A stretch of DNA of 64,000 nt from JAJZRJ01 sp040757055. GTDB lineage: Bacteria > Desulfobacterota > Desulfobulbia > Desulfobulbales > Desulfurivibrionaceae. A program made the position numbers and the translations under genes. The notes below the pieces were generated by a model that saw only the letters and a program-made list of their open reading frames with translations, was not told the origin of the DNA and made no database searches. Below are positions 1-7,198 of the stretch, piece after piece. Positions within the stretch are counted from its first letter, which is position 1; the number at the start of each line of letters is the position of its first letter. The stretch spans positions 207,343 through 271,342 of the forward strand of contig JBFLXY010000002.1 in NCBI GenBank assembly GCA_040757055.1, written 5' to 3'.

Positions 1-765
1 GAAGGGCGGCTGATCCTTCTTTGTCACACCAAGCGGGAGGTGCGGGCCGCCGACCGCCAGCATGCCGCGACCCTGTGCGCGGCCCTTCCGCGGCTCAAGG
101 GTATCCTCTTCAGCGTGCCGGGAAAGGCGCTTGGCCCGGTTGTCACCAGCAGCGGAATATCCGACGACCTTGCCCTCCTCCAGATCCGTTTCACCATCCC
201 GGCCGCCATTGCCGGCCGGTCCCTTGCCCTGACCGTGGAGCCGGGCGGCTTCAGCCAGGTGAACCCGCAACAGAACGAGACGATGATCGCCACCCTCCTG
301 ACCTGGCTCGGCCTTGGCGACAGCGAGTCGGTGCTCGATCTCTTCTGCGGCATGGGGAATTTTTCGTTGCCACTGGCGGCAGGGGCACGGTCGGTGGTGG
401 GCATGGACCTTCAGGGTGCCGCCATCCGCAGTGCCAAGCGCAATGCCGAATTGAATGGGCTGGCCAACTGCCGCTTCGAGAAGATGGGGGCCGGGGAGGG
501 GGCGCAACGGCTGAGAGCGGCAGGGGAGCGGTTCGATGTGGTGCTGCTCGATCCGCCGCGGGCCGGCTGCAAGGAGGTGGTGCCGCATCTGGCCGCTTTG
601 GGTGCCGAGCGCCTCGTCTACATCTCCTGCGATCCCGCCACCCTTACCCGCGACCTTGGCCTGATTGGCGAACAGGGTTATGCCATCGAGCGGATGCAGC
701 TTGTCGACATGTTCCCCCAGACCCACCATCTGGAGACCATGGTGCTGCTCAGGCGCGCTGCTTAA
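1..765 (+). CDS. rlmD: 23S rRNA (uracil-5-)-methyltransferase, RlmD/RumA type (5' truncated)
   Basis: The gene runs in from the left edge; the frame is open from base 1, so the N-terminus (TRAM domain and most of the RNA-binding part) is missing. The visible C-terminal half is a SAM-dependent methyltransferase of the TrmA/RumA family: a substrate-side GGFSQVNP segment, the SAM-binding LDLFCGMGNFSL motif, the VVLLDPPRAGC motif, and VYISCDPATLTRDL, which holds the catalytic cysteine that attacks uracil C6. The product makes 5-methyluridine in 23S rRNA; whether at U1939 (RlmD) or U747 (RlmC) cannot be decided from this half. The stop overlaps the convergent peptidase stop by four bases. Confidence 0.85.
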   Translation, partial: EGRLILLCHTKREVRAADRQHAATLCAALPRLKGILFSVPGKALGPVVTSSGISDDLALLQIRFTIPAAIAGRSLALTVEPGGFSQVNPQQNETMIATLLTWLGLGDSESVLDLFCGMGNFSLPLAAGARSVVGMDLQGAAIRSAKRNAELNGLANCRFEKMGAGEGAQRLRAAGERFDVVLLDPPRAGCKEVVPHLAALGAERLVYISCDPATLTRDLGLIGEQGYAIERMQLVDMFPQTHHLETMVLLRRAA

Positions 766-1997
766 CGCCCGTGGTGGAGTGATTCCAGATATCGCAACAG
801 CTGGTCCCGGCGGTTTTGGGGCTGATTGAGCATGAGCACAAAGGGATCGAGCCCCAGCGGTCCCTGGAAATAGCCGGCATAGCTATAGACCCCATTGAGG
901 GTGCCGGTTTTGACCATCACGCCATCGCGCATCGGCATCAGATCCGCATAGGGCCGGAAGGCGCGGAGAAGGGCTATCATGGCCTGCGGCGTGACCCGGT
1001 TCTTCCGCGACAGTCCCGAGCCTTCTTCCACCGTGAATTCCTGGGGCGCAATTCGCGCTTTCTCCCGCAGAAATTCGGCCAGGGCGCGCTGCCCTTTCTC
1101 CCAGGTGGCGGGACCGCCGAACCGTTTGGTTCCGCAGGCGAGGAAGAGCTGGTTGGCGATGAAATTGTTCGAGTGCTCCAGCATGGCCCGCACCGCCTCG
1201 TTGAGGGTGGTTGACGAAAGATGGCGGACGATGGGCGCAAGTCCCGCCGGAACGGCGCCGGGCCGGATGGAGCCGCTGACCGCAATCCCTTGTTCCCGCA
1301 ACGCCTCGGCCAGGAGTTCCCCCGCGTATTGGCTCATCTCTTCTTTTTTTTGCGAGATGTTGATCCGGTGGGTGCCGGCGGGCAATCCCCTCCCAAGGCG
1401 GATCATGAGCGGCAGGGTGGGAGTCTCGGGTTCGGCGGAACGGATGGTGCCGTCCGGCTCCTTGCTGATGTGGATGGTGTTGAAGTTGACGGCCAGTCCG
1501 CTGTTGGCCACATCGTACGGGTTCAAGGTACTGGTGGCGCCATCCGCGGCAGCCGGGGAGAGATGGAAGGCAGAGTCGTCCAGCACGATGTTCCGGACTT
1601 CCCGCACACCGGCGGCGTGCAGTCGGGCAGCGATGCGGGCGACCTCCTCGGAGATCAGCATGGGGTCGCCGCTGCCTTGCAGGGAGAGCGTCTGGTCCGG
1701 CCCGTAATAGCAGCAAGTCTCGAAGCGGAAATCCGGCCCCAGCAGGGTGAGGGCCTGGAACGCGGTGGCGATTTTCCAGATGCTGGCAGGCACCAGGGCG
1801 GTGTCGGGTCGGTGGGCCGCAATGATGCGGCCGTTCCGTTCCAGCAGATAGCCGCCATTGTGCACGTAAGCAGGTGGTGTTGCTCCTCCTGCGCCGGCCA
1901 GGAGTGGGGATGGGGTGAGCAGCCAGCAGGCGAGCAGCCATGCCACGGCTCCCTTTCTGGTGCGGGTCCGATGCGGCAGGTGAGAGGCGGTGCGCAT
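762..1997 (-). CDS. dacB: D-alanyl-D-alanine carboxypeptidase/endopeptidase, PBP4 (S13) family
   Basis: This periplasmic penicillin-binding protein trims or cuts peptidoglycan cross-links. A signal peptide occupies about residues 1-36 (basic RTRTRK start, then a hydrophobic stretch). The three serine-protease motifs of the class are present: SxxK as S72-I-W-K75, SxN as S276-N-N278, and K363-T-G365. At 411 residues it is somewhat shorter than Escherichia coli PBP4 (about 477), so the inserted domains between SxxK and SxN are probably reduced. It lies downstream of trpB2, separated by a terminator-like hairpin, so it probably has its own promoter. The family call is firm; carboxypeptidase versus endopeptidase activity is inferred. 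Confidence 0.88.
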   Translation of the reverse strand: MRTASHLPHRTRTRKGAVAWLLACWLLTPSPLLAGAGGATPPAYVHNGGYLLERNGRIIAAHRPDTALVPASIWKIATAFQALTLLGPDFRFETCCYYGPDQTLSLQGSGDPMLISEEVARIAARLHAAGVREVRNIVLDDSAFHLSPAAADGATSTLNPYDVANSGLAVNFNTIHISKEPDGTIRSAEPETPTLPLMIRLGRGLPAGTHRINISQKKEEMSQYAGELLAEALREQGIAVSGSIRPGAVPAGLAPIVRHLSSTTLNEAVRAMLEHSNNFIANQLFLACGTKRFGGPATWEKGQRALAEFLREKARIAPQEFTVEEGSGLSRKNRVTPQAMIALLRAFRPYADLMPMRDGVMVKTGTLNGVYSYAGYFQGPLGLDPFVLMLNQPQNRRDQLLRYLESLHHGR

Positions 1998-2007
1998 GGA
2001 AGAAAAC

Positions 2008-2040
2008 GGCGGCCCCTGGCTGGTGGACGCAGGGGCCGCC
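2008..2040 (-). terminator. Rho-independent terminator after trpB2
   Basis: A perfect 11-bp stem (2008-2018 with 2030-2040) with an 11-nt loop lies 9 bases beyond the trpB2 stop. On the minus strand it is followed by a T-rich stretch (GTTTTCTT). It would separate trpB2 from the downstream PBP4 gene. Confidence 0.6.
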
Positions 2041-2048
2041 GGTGTGGT

Positions 2049-3395
2049 TCAGATCCTGGGCAGGTTCTTGGTGGCCTCGGCGATCGCCTCGGCCGGGTAC
2101 TCGTAGTTGCTCAGTTCGCCGGCGAAATACTTCTCGTAGCTCGACAGGTCGAGCAGGCCATGGCCGGAGAGGTTGAAGAGGATGGTCTTGGGCTCGTTCT
2201 TGTCCCTGGTGGCCTCAATGATCGCCGCCCGTACGGCATGGCAGGATTCCGGCGCCGGGATGATGCCCTCGGTCTGGGCAAAGAGCACGCCCGCCTCGAA
2301 GCATTCGAGCTGGTTCAACGCCATGGCCTCCATCAGGTTCTCGCGCTGCAGCGCGCTGATGATGGGCGCCATGCCGTGGTAACGGAGGCCGCCGGCGTGG
2401 ATGCCTGCCGGAATGAAGTCGTGGCCCAGGGTGTACATATAGAGTAGCGGGGTGCGCTGGGAAACGTCGCCGAAGTCGTAGGCATAGACCCCTTTGGTCA
2501 GGGTCGGGCAGGAGGCGGGTTCGACGCCGATGAGGCGGATCTTCTTGCCGTCGAGCTTGTCCGGCACGAAGGGCGAGGCGAGCCCCGCGAAGTTGGAGCC
2601 GCCGCCGCAGCAGCCGATGATCACGTCCGGATAGTCGCCGACCATGGCGAGCTGCTTCTTGGCTTCGAGACCGATGATGGTCTGGTGGTGGCAGACGTGA
2701 TTCAGCACCGAACCCAGGGCGTATTTGGTGTCGTCCCGGGACACGGTATCTTCCAGGGCCTCGCTGATGGCGATGCCCAAAGAGCCGGGGGTGTTCGGAT
2801 CCCGCTCCAGAATGGCCCGGCCGGTGGGGGTGTCGGGGCTGGGGCTGGCCACGATCTGGGCGCCGTAGGTGTTCATCATCACCTTGCGGTAGGGCTTCTG
2901 GTCGAAGGAAACCCGCACCATGTAGACCTTGCACTCCAGGCCGAACTTATGGGTGGCAAAGGAGAGGGCGCTGCCCCACTGGCCGGCGCCGGTTTCGGTG
3001 GCAAGGCGCTTGACTCCCTCGCGCTTGTTGTAGTAGGCCTGGGCCACGGCGGAGTTGGTCTTGTGGCTGCCCGAGGGGGAGACGCCTTCGTACTTGTAAT
3101 AGATCTTCGCCCTGGTGCCGATGGCCTCTTCCAGGAAATTGGCGCGGATGAGCGGCGAAGGCCGCCAGATGCTGATGATGTCGAGCACCTCTTCCGGGAT
3201 GTCGATCCACCGCTTGTCGCTCATCTCCTGTTCCAGGAGCCCCATGGGGAAGATGCGCGCCATTTTTTCCGGCGCCACCGGCTGCTTGGTTTCCGGGTCG
3301 AGCGGCGGCCTGACGCCGTTGGGGATATCGGTCATCACGTTGTACCATTGGGTGACCCGCTGGTCGTGGGGAAGTTCGATGCGTTTAGGCTTCAT
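2049..3395 (-). CDS. trpB: Tryptophan synthase beta chain, TrpB2-like (TIGR01415 type)
   Basis: A PLP enzyme joining indole and serine to make tryptophan. The length (448 aa) and the N-terminus, with a long extension before IWRPSPLIRA, match the TrpB2 branch common in archaea and anaerobes, not the roughly 400-aa TrpB1. The PLP lysine lies in GSHKTNSAV and the glycine-rich phosphate loop is CCGGGSNFAG. The start at 3395 is chosen because AGGAAGG lies a few bases upstream and the family begins here; an ATG 18 codons further up has no such site. No trpA or other trp gene is nearby, so it may act alone as an indole-salvaging enzyme or pair with a distant TrpA. Confidence 0.88.
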   Translation of the reverse strand: MKPKRIELPHDQRVTQWYNVMTDIPNGVRPPLDPETKQPVAPEKMARIFPMGLLEQEMSDKRWIDIPEEVLDIISIWRPSPLIRANFLEEAIGTRAKIYYKYEGVSPSGSHKTNSAVAQAYYNKREGVKRLATETGAGQWGSALSFATHKFGLECKVYMVRVSFDQKPYRKVMMNTYGAQIVASPSPDTPTGRAILERDPNTPGSLGIAISEALEDTVSRDDTKYALGSVLNHVCHHQTIIGLEAKKQLAMVGDYPDVIIGCCGGGSNFAGLASPFVPDKLDGKKIRLIGVEPASCPTLTKGVYAYDFGDVSQRTPLLYMYTLGHDFIPAGIHAGGLRYHGMAPIISALQRENLMEAMALNQLECFEAGVLFAQTEGIIPAPESCHAVRAAIIEATRDKNEPKTILFNLSGHGLLDLSSYEKYFAGELSNYEYPAEAIAEATKNLPRI

Positions 3396-3501
3396 GGAGG
3401 GACCTTCCTTTCTGTCTGGCATGTTTTGAAAGAGTGATGGAAAAATCACAGGTTATTTACCCCTCTTCAACTGAAATTCAAAGCGAAAATCGCCTGCGAA
3501 G

Positions 3502-3510
3502 TGGTATCAT
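3502..3510 (+). promoter_or_regulatory. Possible extended -10 promoter of the rubrerythrin gene
   Basis: TGGTATCAT matches an extended -10 element (TGn plus 5 of 6 TATAAT bases), about 32 bases before the rubrerythrin start. I see no good -35 at the right distance, so this is tentative. Confidence 0.3.
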
Positions 3511-3541
3511 GCGAGAAAACCCGAACTGGAGGTATTCCACA

Positions 3542-4039
3542 ATGAGCAAAACCGAGCAGAATCTGTGGGAGGCATTTGCCGGCGAATCCCAGGCCAACCG
3601 GAAATATCTCGCCTTTGCCAAGAAGGCGGACAAGGACGGCTATCCCCAGGTGGCCAAGCTCTTCCGGGCCGCGGCCCATGCGGAAACAGTCCATGCCCAT
3701 GCCCATCTGCGCGCACTGAAGGCCATCGGCGACACCGGGGAAAACCTCAAGGCTGCGGTGGCCGGCGAGATCCATGAGTTCGAGTCCATGTATCCGGCCA
3801 TGATCGAGGCGGCCAAGGCGGAAGGGAACAAGGCGGCGGAGATGTCCTTTACCTTTGCCAACACCGTGGAGAAAACCCACGCCGGGCTGTATCAAAAGGC
3901 CCTCGATCAGCTCGACACCATGCCTGCCACGGATTATTACGTCTGCGAGGTGTGCGGCCACACCCATGAGGGCAGCGAACCGCCGGAGAAATGCCCGGTC
4001 TGCGGCGCCAACAAGAACGCCTTCACCAGAATCGATTGA
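3542..4039 (+). CDS. rbr: Rubrerythrin
   Basis: A 165-residue diiron protein with a C-terminal rubredoxin domain, used by anaerobes to reduce hydrogen peroxide. The N-terminal four-helix part carries the iron-ligand glutamates and histidines (EAFAGESQAN, ETVHAHAH, EFESMY, EKTHAGLY). The rubredoxin part has two Cys pairs, CEVCG and CPVCG, that hold a single Fe(SCys)4 site. The start at 3542 follows a clear GGAGG. An upstream in-frame ATG at 3434 would add 36 residues with no family match. The gene is divergent from trpB2 and is followed by its own terminator, so it is probably a single-gene unit. Confidence 0.93.
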   Translation: MSKTEQNLWEAFAGESQANRKYLAFAKKADKDGYPQVAKLFRAAAHAETVHAHAHLRALKAIGDTGENLKAAVAGEIHEFESMYPAMIEAAKAEGNKAAEMSFTFANTVEKTHAGLYQKALDQLDTMPATDYYVCEVCGHTHEGSEPPEKCPVCGANKNAFTRID

Positions 4040-4060
4040 TTCCGCCGGAAAAACCTGCCA

Positions 4061-4091
4061 ACGGGCGGTGAATGGCCGCCCGTTTTCTTTT
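4061..4091 (+). terminator. Rho-independent terminator of rubrerythrin
   Basis: An 8-bp stem ACGGGCGG/CCGCCCGT (4061-4068 with 4076-4083) with a 7-nt loop, followed by TTTCTTTT, starts 22 bases after the stop. Confidence 0.75.
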
Positions 4092-4163
4092 GCCCCGCCC
4101 TCGCCGTTGACAAAACCTCCCGTCCTGACTAAGGTTTCTCGCTATTCCACAGGAGGGTAACGC

Positions 4164-4757
4164 ATGGCATTGGATATGGACCGCATCATCGACGAGAGCC
4201 TCAGGGAATCCCTGGCCGCCAAAGAGGCCTTTGCCAGCCGGGAGCGGGCGGCGATCACCACTCTGGTGGGCTGGATGGCGGACGCCATCCGCGCGGGCAA
4301 AAAAATTCTCATCTTCGGCAACGGCGGCAGCGCGGCCGATGCCCAGCACATGGCCGCGGAGTTTGTCAACCGGTTCCTCATCAACCGCCGGCCCCTGCCG
4401 GCCATTGCGCTGACCACCGACAGCTCGATCCTTACCAGCATTGGCAACGACTTTTCCTTTGACGACATCTTCCTCAAGCAGATCCAGGCCTTGGGCCAGG
4501 CGGGCGACGTGGCCATCGGTATCTCCACCAGCGGCAACTCGCCCAATGTGTTGAAGGCCATCGAGGAGGCCAGGGGGATGGGGCTGCGTACCGCGGCGCT
4601 CACGGGCGGCAGCGGCGGCAAATTGCTCAATGTGGCGGAACTCACCCTGAACGTGCCGAGCACGAAGACCCCGGCCATCCAGGAGACCCACCTCTGGGTG
4701 GAGCACCTCCTCTGCCAGCTGGTGGACGAGGTGCTTTTCGGCCAGGGCGCGGCATAG
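4164..4757 (+). CDS. gmhA: Phosphoheptose isomerase (SIS domain)
   Basis: GmhA converts sedoheptulose 7-phosphate to D-glycero-D-manno-heptose 7-phosphate, the first step toward the heptose of the lipopolysaccharide core. The 197-aa length is typical. It has the SIS sugar-phosphate site (FGNGGSAADAQH, then GISTSGNSPNV) and the metal-site region QETHLWVEHLLCQLVDE. The start follows GGAGGG at a good distance. No other heptose gene (hldE, gmhB) lies in the window. The stop codon is inside the first hairpin of the repeat element that follows. Confidence 0.93.
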   Translation: MALDMDRIIDESLRESLAAKEAFASRERAAITTLVGWMADAIRAGKKILIFGNGGSAADAQHMAAEFVNRFLINRRPLPAIALTTDSSILTSIGNDFSFDDIFLKQIQALGQAGDVAIGISTSGNSPNVLKAIEEARGMGLRTAALTGGSGGKLLNVAELTLNVPSTKTPAIQETHLWVEHLLCQLVDEVLFGQGAA

Positions 4758-4903
4758 CAGCCCGTTGAAAAACGGGCTGCTGGCACCACAGGGAGGAGGT
4801 GCCGAATTTTGCCGGCCCGAAAGGGCCAAAAAAATCGCGAGGTTGGCCAAAGCCGCTTTGGCCAACCGACAGTTGAAAAAAGCCAGGGATGGTTTTTCAA
4901 CGG
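4756..4903. repeat. Five-hairpin intergenic element bounded by a 12-bp inverted repeat
   Basis: Between gmhA and the next gene lie five consecutive perfect inverted repeats: 4756-4781 (11-bp stem, GAAA loop), 4782-4803 (6-bp GGCACC), 4814-4827 (5-bp stem, GAAA loop), 4842-4866 (11-bp GTTGGCCAAAG, 3-nt loop) and 4872-4901 (9-bp GTTGAAAAA). The outermost units also share an inverted repeat with each other, CCGTTGAAAAAC at 4762-4773 and its complement at 4892-4903, so an alternative long-range fold is possible. No T-run follows the first hairpin as in a normal terminator. The GTTTTTCAAC word recurs at 16381-16390. It may be a miniature palindromic element or an RNA processing or attenuation region. 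Confidence 0.6.
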
Positions 4904-4920
4904 ATTGAGAGGAAGAGGGC

Positions 4921-5871
4921 ATGAAAAAATACACCCCGCTCGATTTCAAGGAACTCCACACCTATTCGCTCCATGGCCGCCACAGCAAGGTGACGGTGGA
5001 CAATTTTGCGAAACCCCTTGGGCCGGGAGCCACCATCGGCGACTATCTGGCGGCCCTGCCGCAGCAGTTTCTGGGCATCGACTTTCCCGACCTCGTCGGG
5101 CGCCTGGCCGCAATCCATAAGGCAGGTCGTCCCATCGTGGTGGGGCTGGGGGCGCATGTCATCAAGGTGGGGCTGAATCCGGTTTTGATCGACCTCATGG
5201 AGCGCGGCATCATCACCGGCCTTGCCCTGAATGGCGCCGGCATTGTCCACGACACCGAAATCGCCATGGTGGGCCGCACCTCCGAGGAGGTGGAGCAGGT
5301 GCTCGGTGCCGGGGCCTTTGGGGCGGCGAAAGAGACCGGCGAGGAGATCAACGCCGCCATCAACCAGGGAGCGGCCAAGGGACTTGGGCTGGGCGCCGCA
5401 GTGGGCGACTACCTGCTGGCCAGGAATTTCCCCCACAACCACGTGAGCCTCCTCGCTTCCGCCCGCCGGCTCAACATCCCGCTCACCGTGCACGTGGCCA
5501 TCGGCACCGACATCATCCACATCCACCCCTCGGCCGACGGCGCGGCCATCGGCCGGACCAGCCATGAGGACTTCAAGCTCTTCTGCGCCATGATCTCCGA
5601 CCTCGAAGGCGGGGCCTACCTCAATCTCGGCTCGGCAGTGCTGCTGCCCGAGGTGTTCTTGAAGGCGATCACCGTGGTCCGCAACCTGGGCCACACGGTG
5701 GAGCGCTTCGTCACCGCCAACTTCGATTTCATCCGCCACTACCGGCCCATGACCAACGTGGTCAACCGGCCGACCATGAGCGGCGGCAAGGGTTACAACA
5801 TCACCAGCCACCACGAGCTGATGATCCCCCTCCTGGCCGCGGCCCTGGTCGACCGCCTCGAAAGGGGTTGA
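4921..5871 (+). CDS. Deoxyhypusine-synthase-fold conserved protein, function unknown
   Basis: A 316-aa soluble protein. The order of segments resembles deoxyhypusine synthase: a Rossmann-like LGAHVIKVGL, a glycine-rich NGAGIVHDTEIAMVG in the place of the enzyme's AGGVEEDL, then AIGTDIIHIHPSADGAA and LNLGSAVLLPEVFLKA in the later NAD-domain positions. The C-terminal DEAVSWGK-type segment with the catalytic lysine of true deoxyhypusine synthase is not recognisable; GGKGYNITSHHE lies near the end instead. Bacteria generally lack eIF5A, so another substrate is expected. It follows gmhA but is separated by the hairpin element, so co-transcription is uncertain. A short GAGAGG/GGAAGAGG purine run precedes the ATG. 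Fold assignment is by eye. Confidence 0.5.
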   Translation: MKKYTPLDFKELHTYSLHGRHSKVTVDNFAKPLGPGATIGDYLAALPQQFLGIDFPDLVGRLAAIHKAGRPIVVGLGAHVIKVGLNPVLIDLMERGIITGLALNGAGIVHDTEIAMVGRTSEEVEQVLGAGAFGAAKETGEEINAAINQGAAKGLGLGAAVGDYLLARNFPHNHVSLLASARRLNIPLTVHVAIGTDIIHIHPSADGAAIGRTSHEDFKLFCAMISDLEGGAYLNLGSAVLLPEVFLKAITVVRNLGHTVERFVTANFDFIRHYRPMTNVVNRPTMSGGKGYNITSHHELMIPLLAAALVDRLERG

Positions 5872-5942
5872 ACGCACCGGGGGCGGATGGAGTATTGTCT
5901 TGAAAATCCGCGGAAAAGGGGATAAAGAGCGGAGTCGGGTCC

Positions 5943-6158
5943 ATGCCACTCTTTGATTTTGTCTGTCGCGCCTGTGGCGCCGAATTTGAGCTGCTGGTGC
6001 GGGGAAGCGAGAAACCGGCCTGTCCCGCGTGCGGGAGCACGGAACTTGCCAAGCAGATGTCCACCTTCTCTGCGCGCACTGGCGGCGGAAAGAGCGGGGG
6101 AGGCGCCGGCTCCAGGTGCGCGGGATGCAAAGGGCGCAGTTGCAGCACCTGCCGGTAA
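5943..6158 (+). CDS. FmdB-family zinc ribbon protein
   Basis: A 71-aa protein with the typical FmdB start MPLFDFVCRACGAEFE, a CxxC pair (residues about 8-11), a second pair CPACGS (about 28-31) and a glycine/serine-rich linker. Unusually, the tail adds a third Cys cluster, CAGCKGRSCSTC. The four-Cys N-terminal part should bind zinc. The family is often called a regulatory protein but its role is not established. It sits 37 bases before hemC and is probably in the same transcript. Confidence 0.8.
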   Translation: MPLFDFVCRACGAEFELLVRGSEKPACPACGSTELAKQMSTFSARTGGGKSGGGAGSRCAGCKGRSCSTCR

Positions 6159-6195
6159 CCGGAACTTTTCAGATCCAGAGGAAAAAAGAAATTCC

Positions 6196-7131
6196 ATGCA
6201 GAAACTCATCAAGATCGGTACCCGCGGCAGCCTGCTCGCCCTGACGCAGTCCAACTGGATCAAGGGGCTCATCGAGTCGCAGCATCCCGGCACCACCGTG
6301 GAGCTGGTGAAGATCGTCACCAAGGGCGACAAGATCCTCGACGTGCCGCTGGCCATGGTGGGCGGCAAGGGGCTCTTCGTCAAGGAGATCGAGGAGGTCC
6401 TGCTCTCCCGCGAGGTCGATATCGCGGTGCACAGCATGAAGGACGTGCCCTCCGAACTGCCGGAGGAACTCCACATCGGTATCGTCACCACGCGGGAGAA
6501 TCCGCACGATGCCTTTCTTTCCCAAAAACATGAAAGCCTCGCGAAAATGCCGCTGGGCGCCAGGGTGGGCACCAGCAGCCTGCGGCGCAAGGCGCAGATC
6601 GCGGCCCTGCGTCCGGATCTCATTATCGAGGACCTGCGCGGCAACCTCGACACCCGGCTGCGCAAGCTCGATGAAGGCCAGTACGACGCCATCATCCTGG
6701 CCGCGGCCGGCTTGAACCGCCTCAAGCTGAGCGACCGCGCCACCCGGTACTTCACCGCCGAGGAGATGCTGCCCGCCGTGGCCCAGGGCGCCGTGGGCAT
6801 CGAGCTGCGCAAGGCGGACAGCGATCTGCTGGCCGGCCTCTCCTTCATGGCGGATTACGCCACCGAGGTCTGCGTGCGGGCCGAGCGCAGCTATCTCCAT
6901 CGGCTGGAGGGCGGCTGTCAGGTGCCGCTGGCCGGTTTTGCGACGCTTGCCGGCAACGAACTGACCATGACCGGGCTCATTGCCTCGGTGGACGGCAGCC
7001 GGATCATCAGGAAGGCGATGACCGGCAAACCAGAGGATGCCGCCGCCATCGGCCGGACCTTGGCCGAGGAACTGCTGGCCATGGGTGGCCGGGAGATCCT
7101 CGAAGCGGTCTACGGCTCCAAGATTCACTGA
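6196..7131 (+). CDS. hemC: Porphobilinogen deaminase (hydroxymethylbilane synthase)
   Basis: HemC joins four porphobilinogen units into hydroxymethylbilane in tetrapyrrole synthesis. The 311-aa product has IGTRGSLLALTQ at the start, VHSMKDVP, GTSSLRRKAQ and DLRGNLDTRLRKL for substrate binding, and the dipyrromethane-cofactor cysteine C241 in EGGCQVP. The start follows AGAGGA. An earlier in-frame start would add about 80 residues read from the FmdB region and has no family support. It is followed directly by cobA-hemD, which uses its product. Confidence 0.95.
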   Translation: MQKLIKIGTRGSLLALTQSNWIKGLIESQHPGTTVELVKIVTKGDKILDVPLAMVGGKGLFVKEIEEVLLSREVDIAVHSMKDVPSELPEELHIGIVTTRENPHDAFLSQKHESLAKMPLGARVGTSSLRRKAQIAALRPDLIIEDLRGNLDTRLRKLDEGQYDAIILAAAGLNRLKLSDRATRYFTAEEMLPAVAQGAVGIELRKADSDLLAGLSFMADYATEVCVRAERSYLHRLEGGCQVPLAGFATLAGNELTMTGLIASVDGSRIIRKAMTGKPEDAAAIGRTLAEELLAMGGREILEAVYGSKIH

Positions 7132-7156
7132 ACCACCGCGGGATTGCGGCGCAGAC

Positions 7157-7177
7157 GACCCGGCCTTCCGCCGGGTC
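7157..7177 (+). other. Hairpin in the hemC to cobA-hemD spacer
   Basis: An 8-bp perfect stem GACCCGGC/GCCGGGTC with a 5-nt loop, followed by TCCTGTTTCT, ends about 20 bases before the next start codon. It could be a weak terminator or attenuator, or an RNA stabiliser between the two genes. Confidence 0.4.
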
Positions 7178-7198
7178 TCCTGTTTCTGGATGGACGTC

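Noticed and set aside
2049..3395. Part of a trp operon.
   Set aside because: The neighbours are a peptidase and rubrerythrin; no other trp gene is present and a terminator follows.
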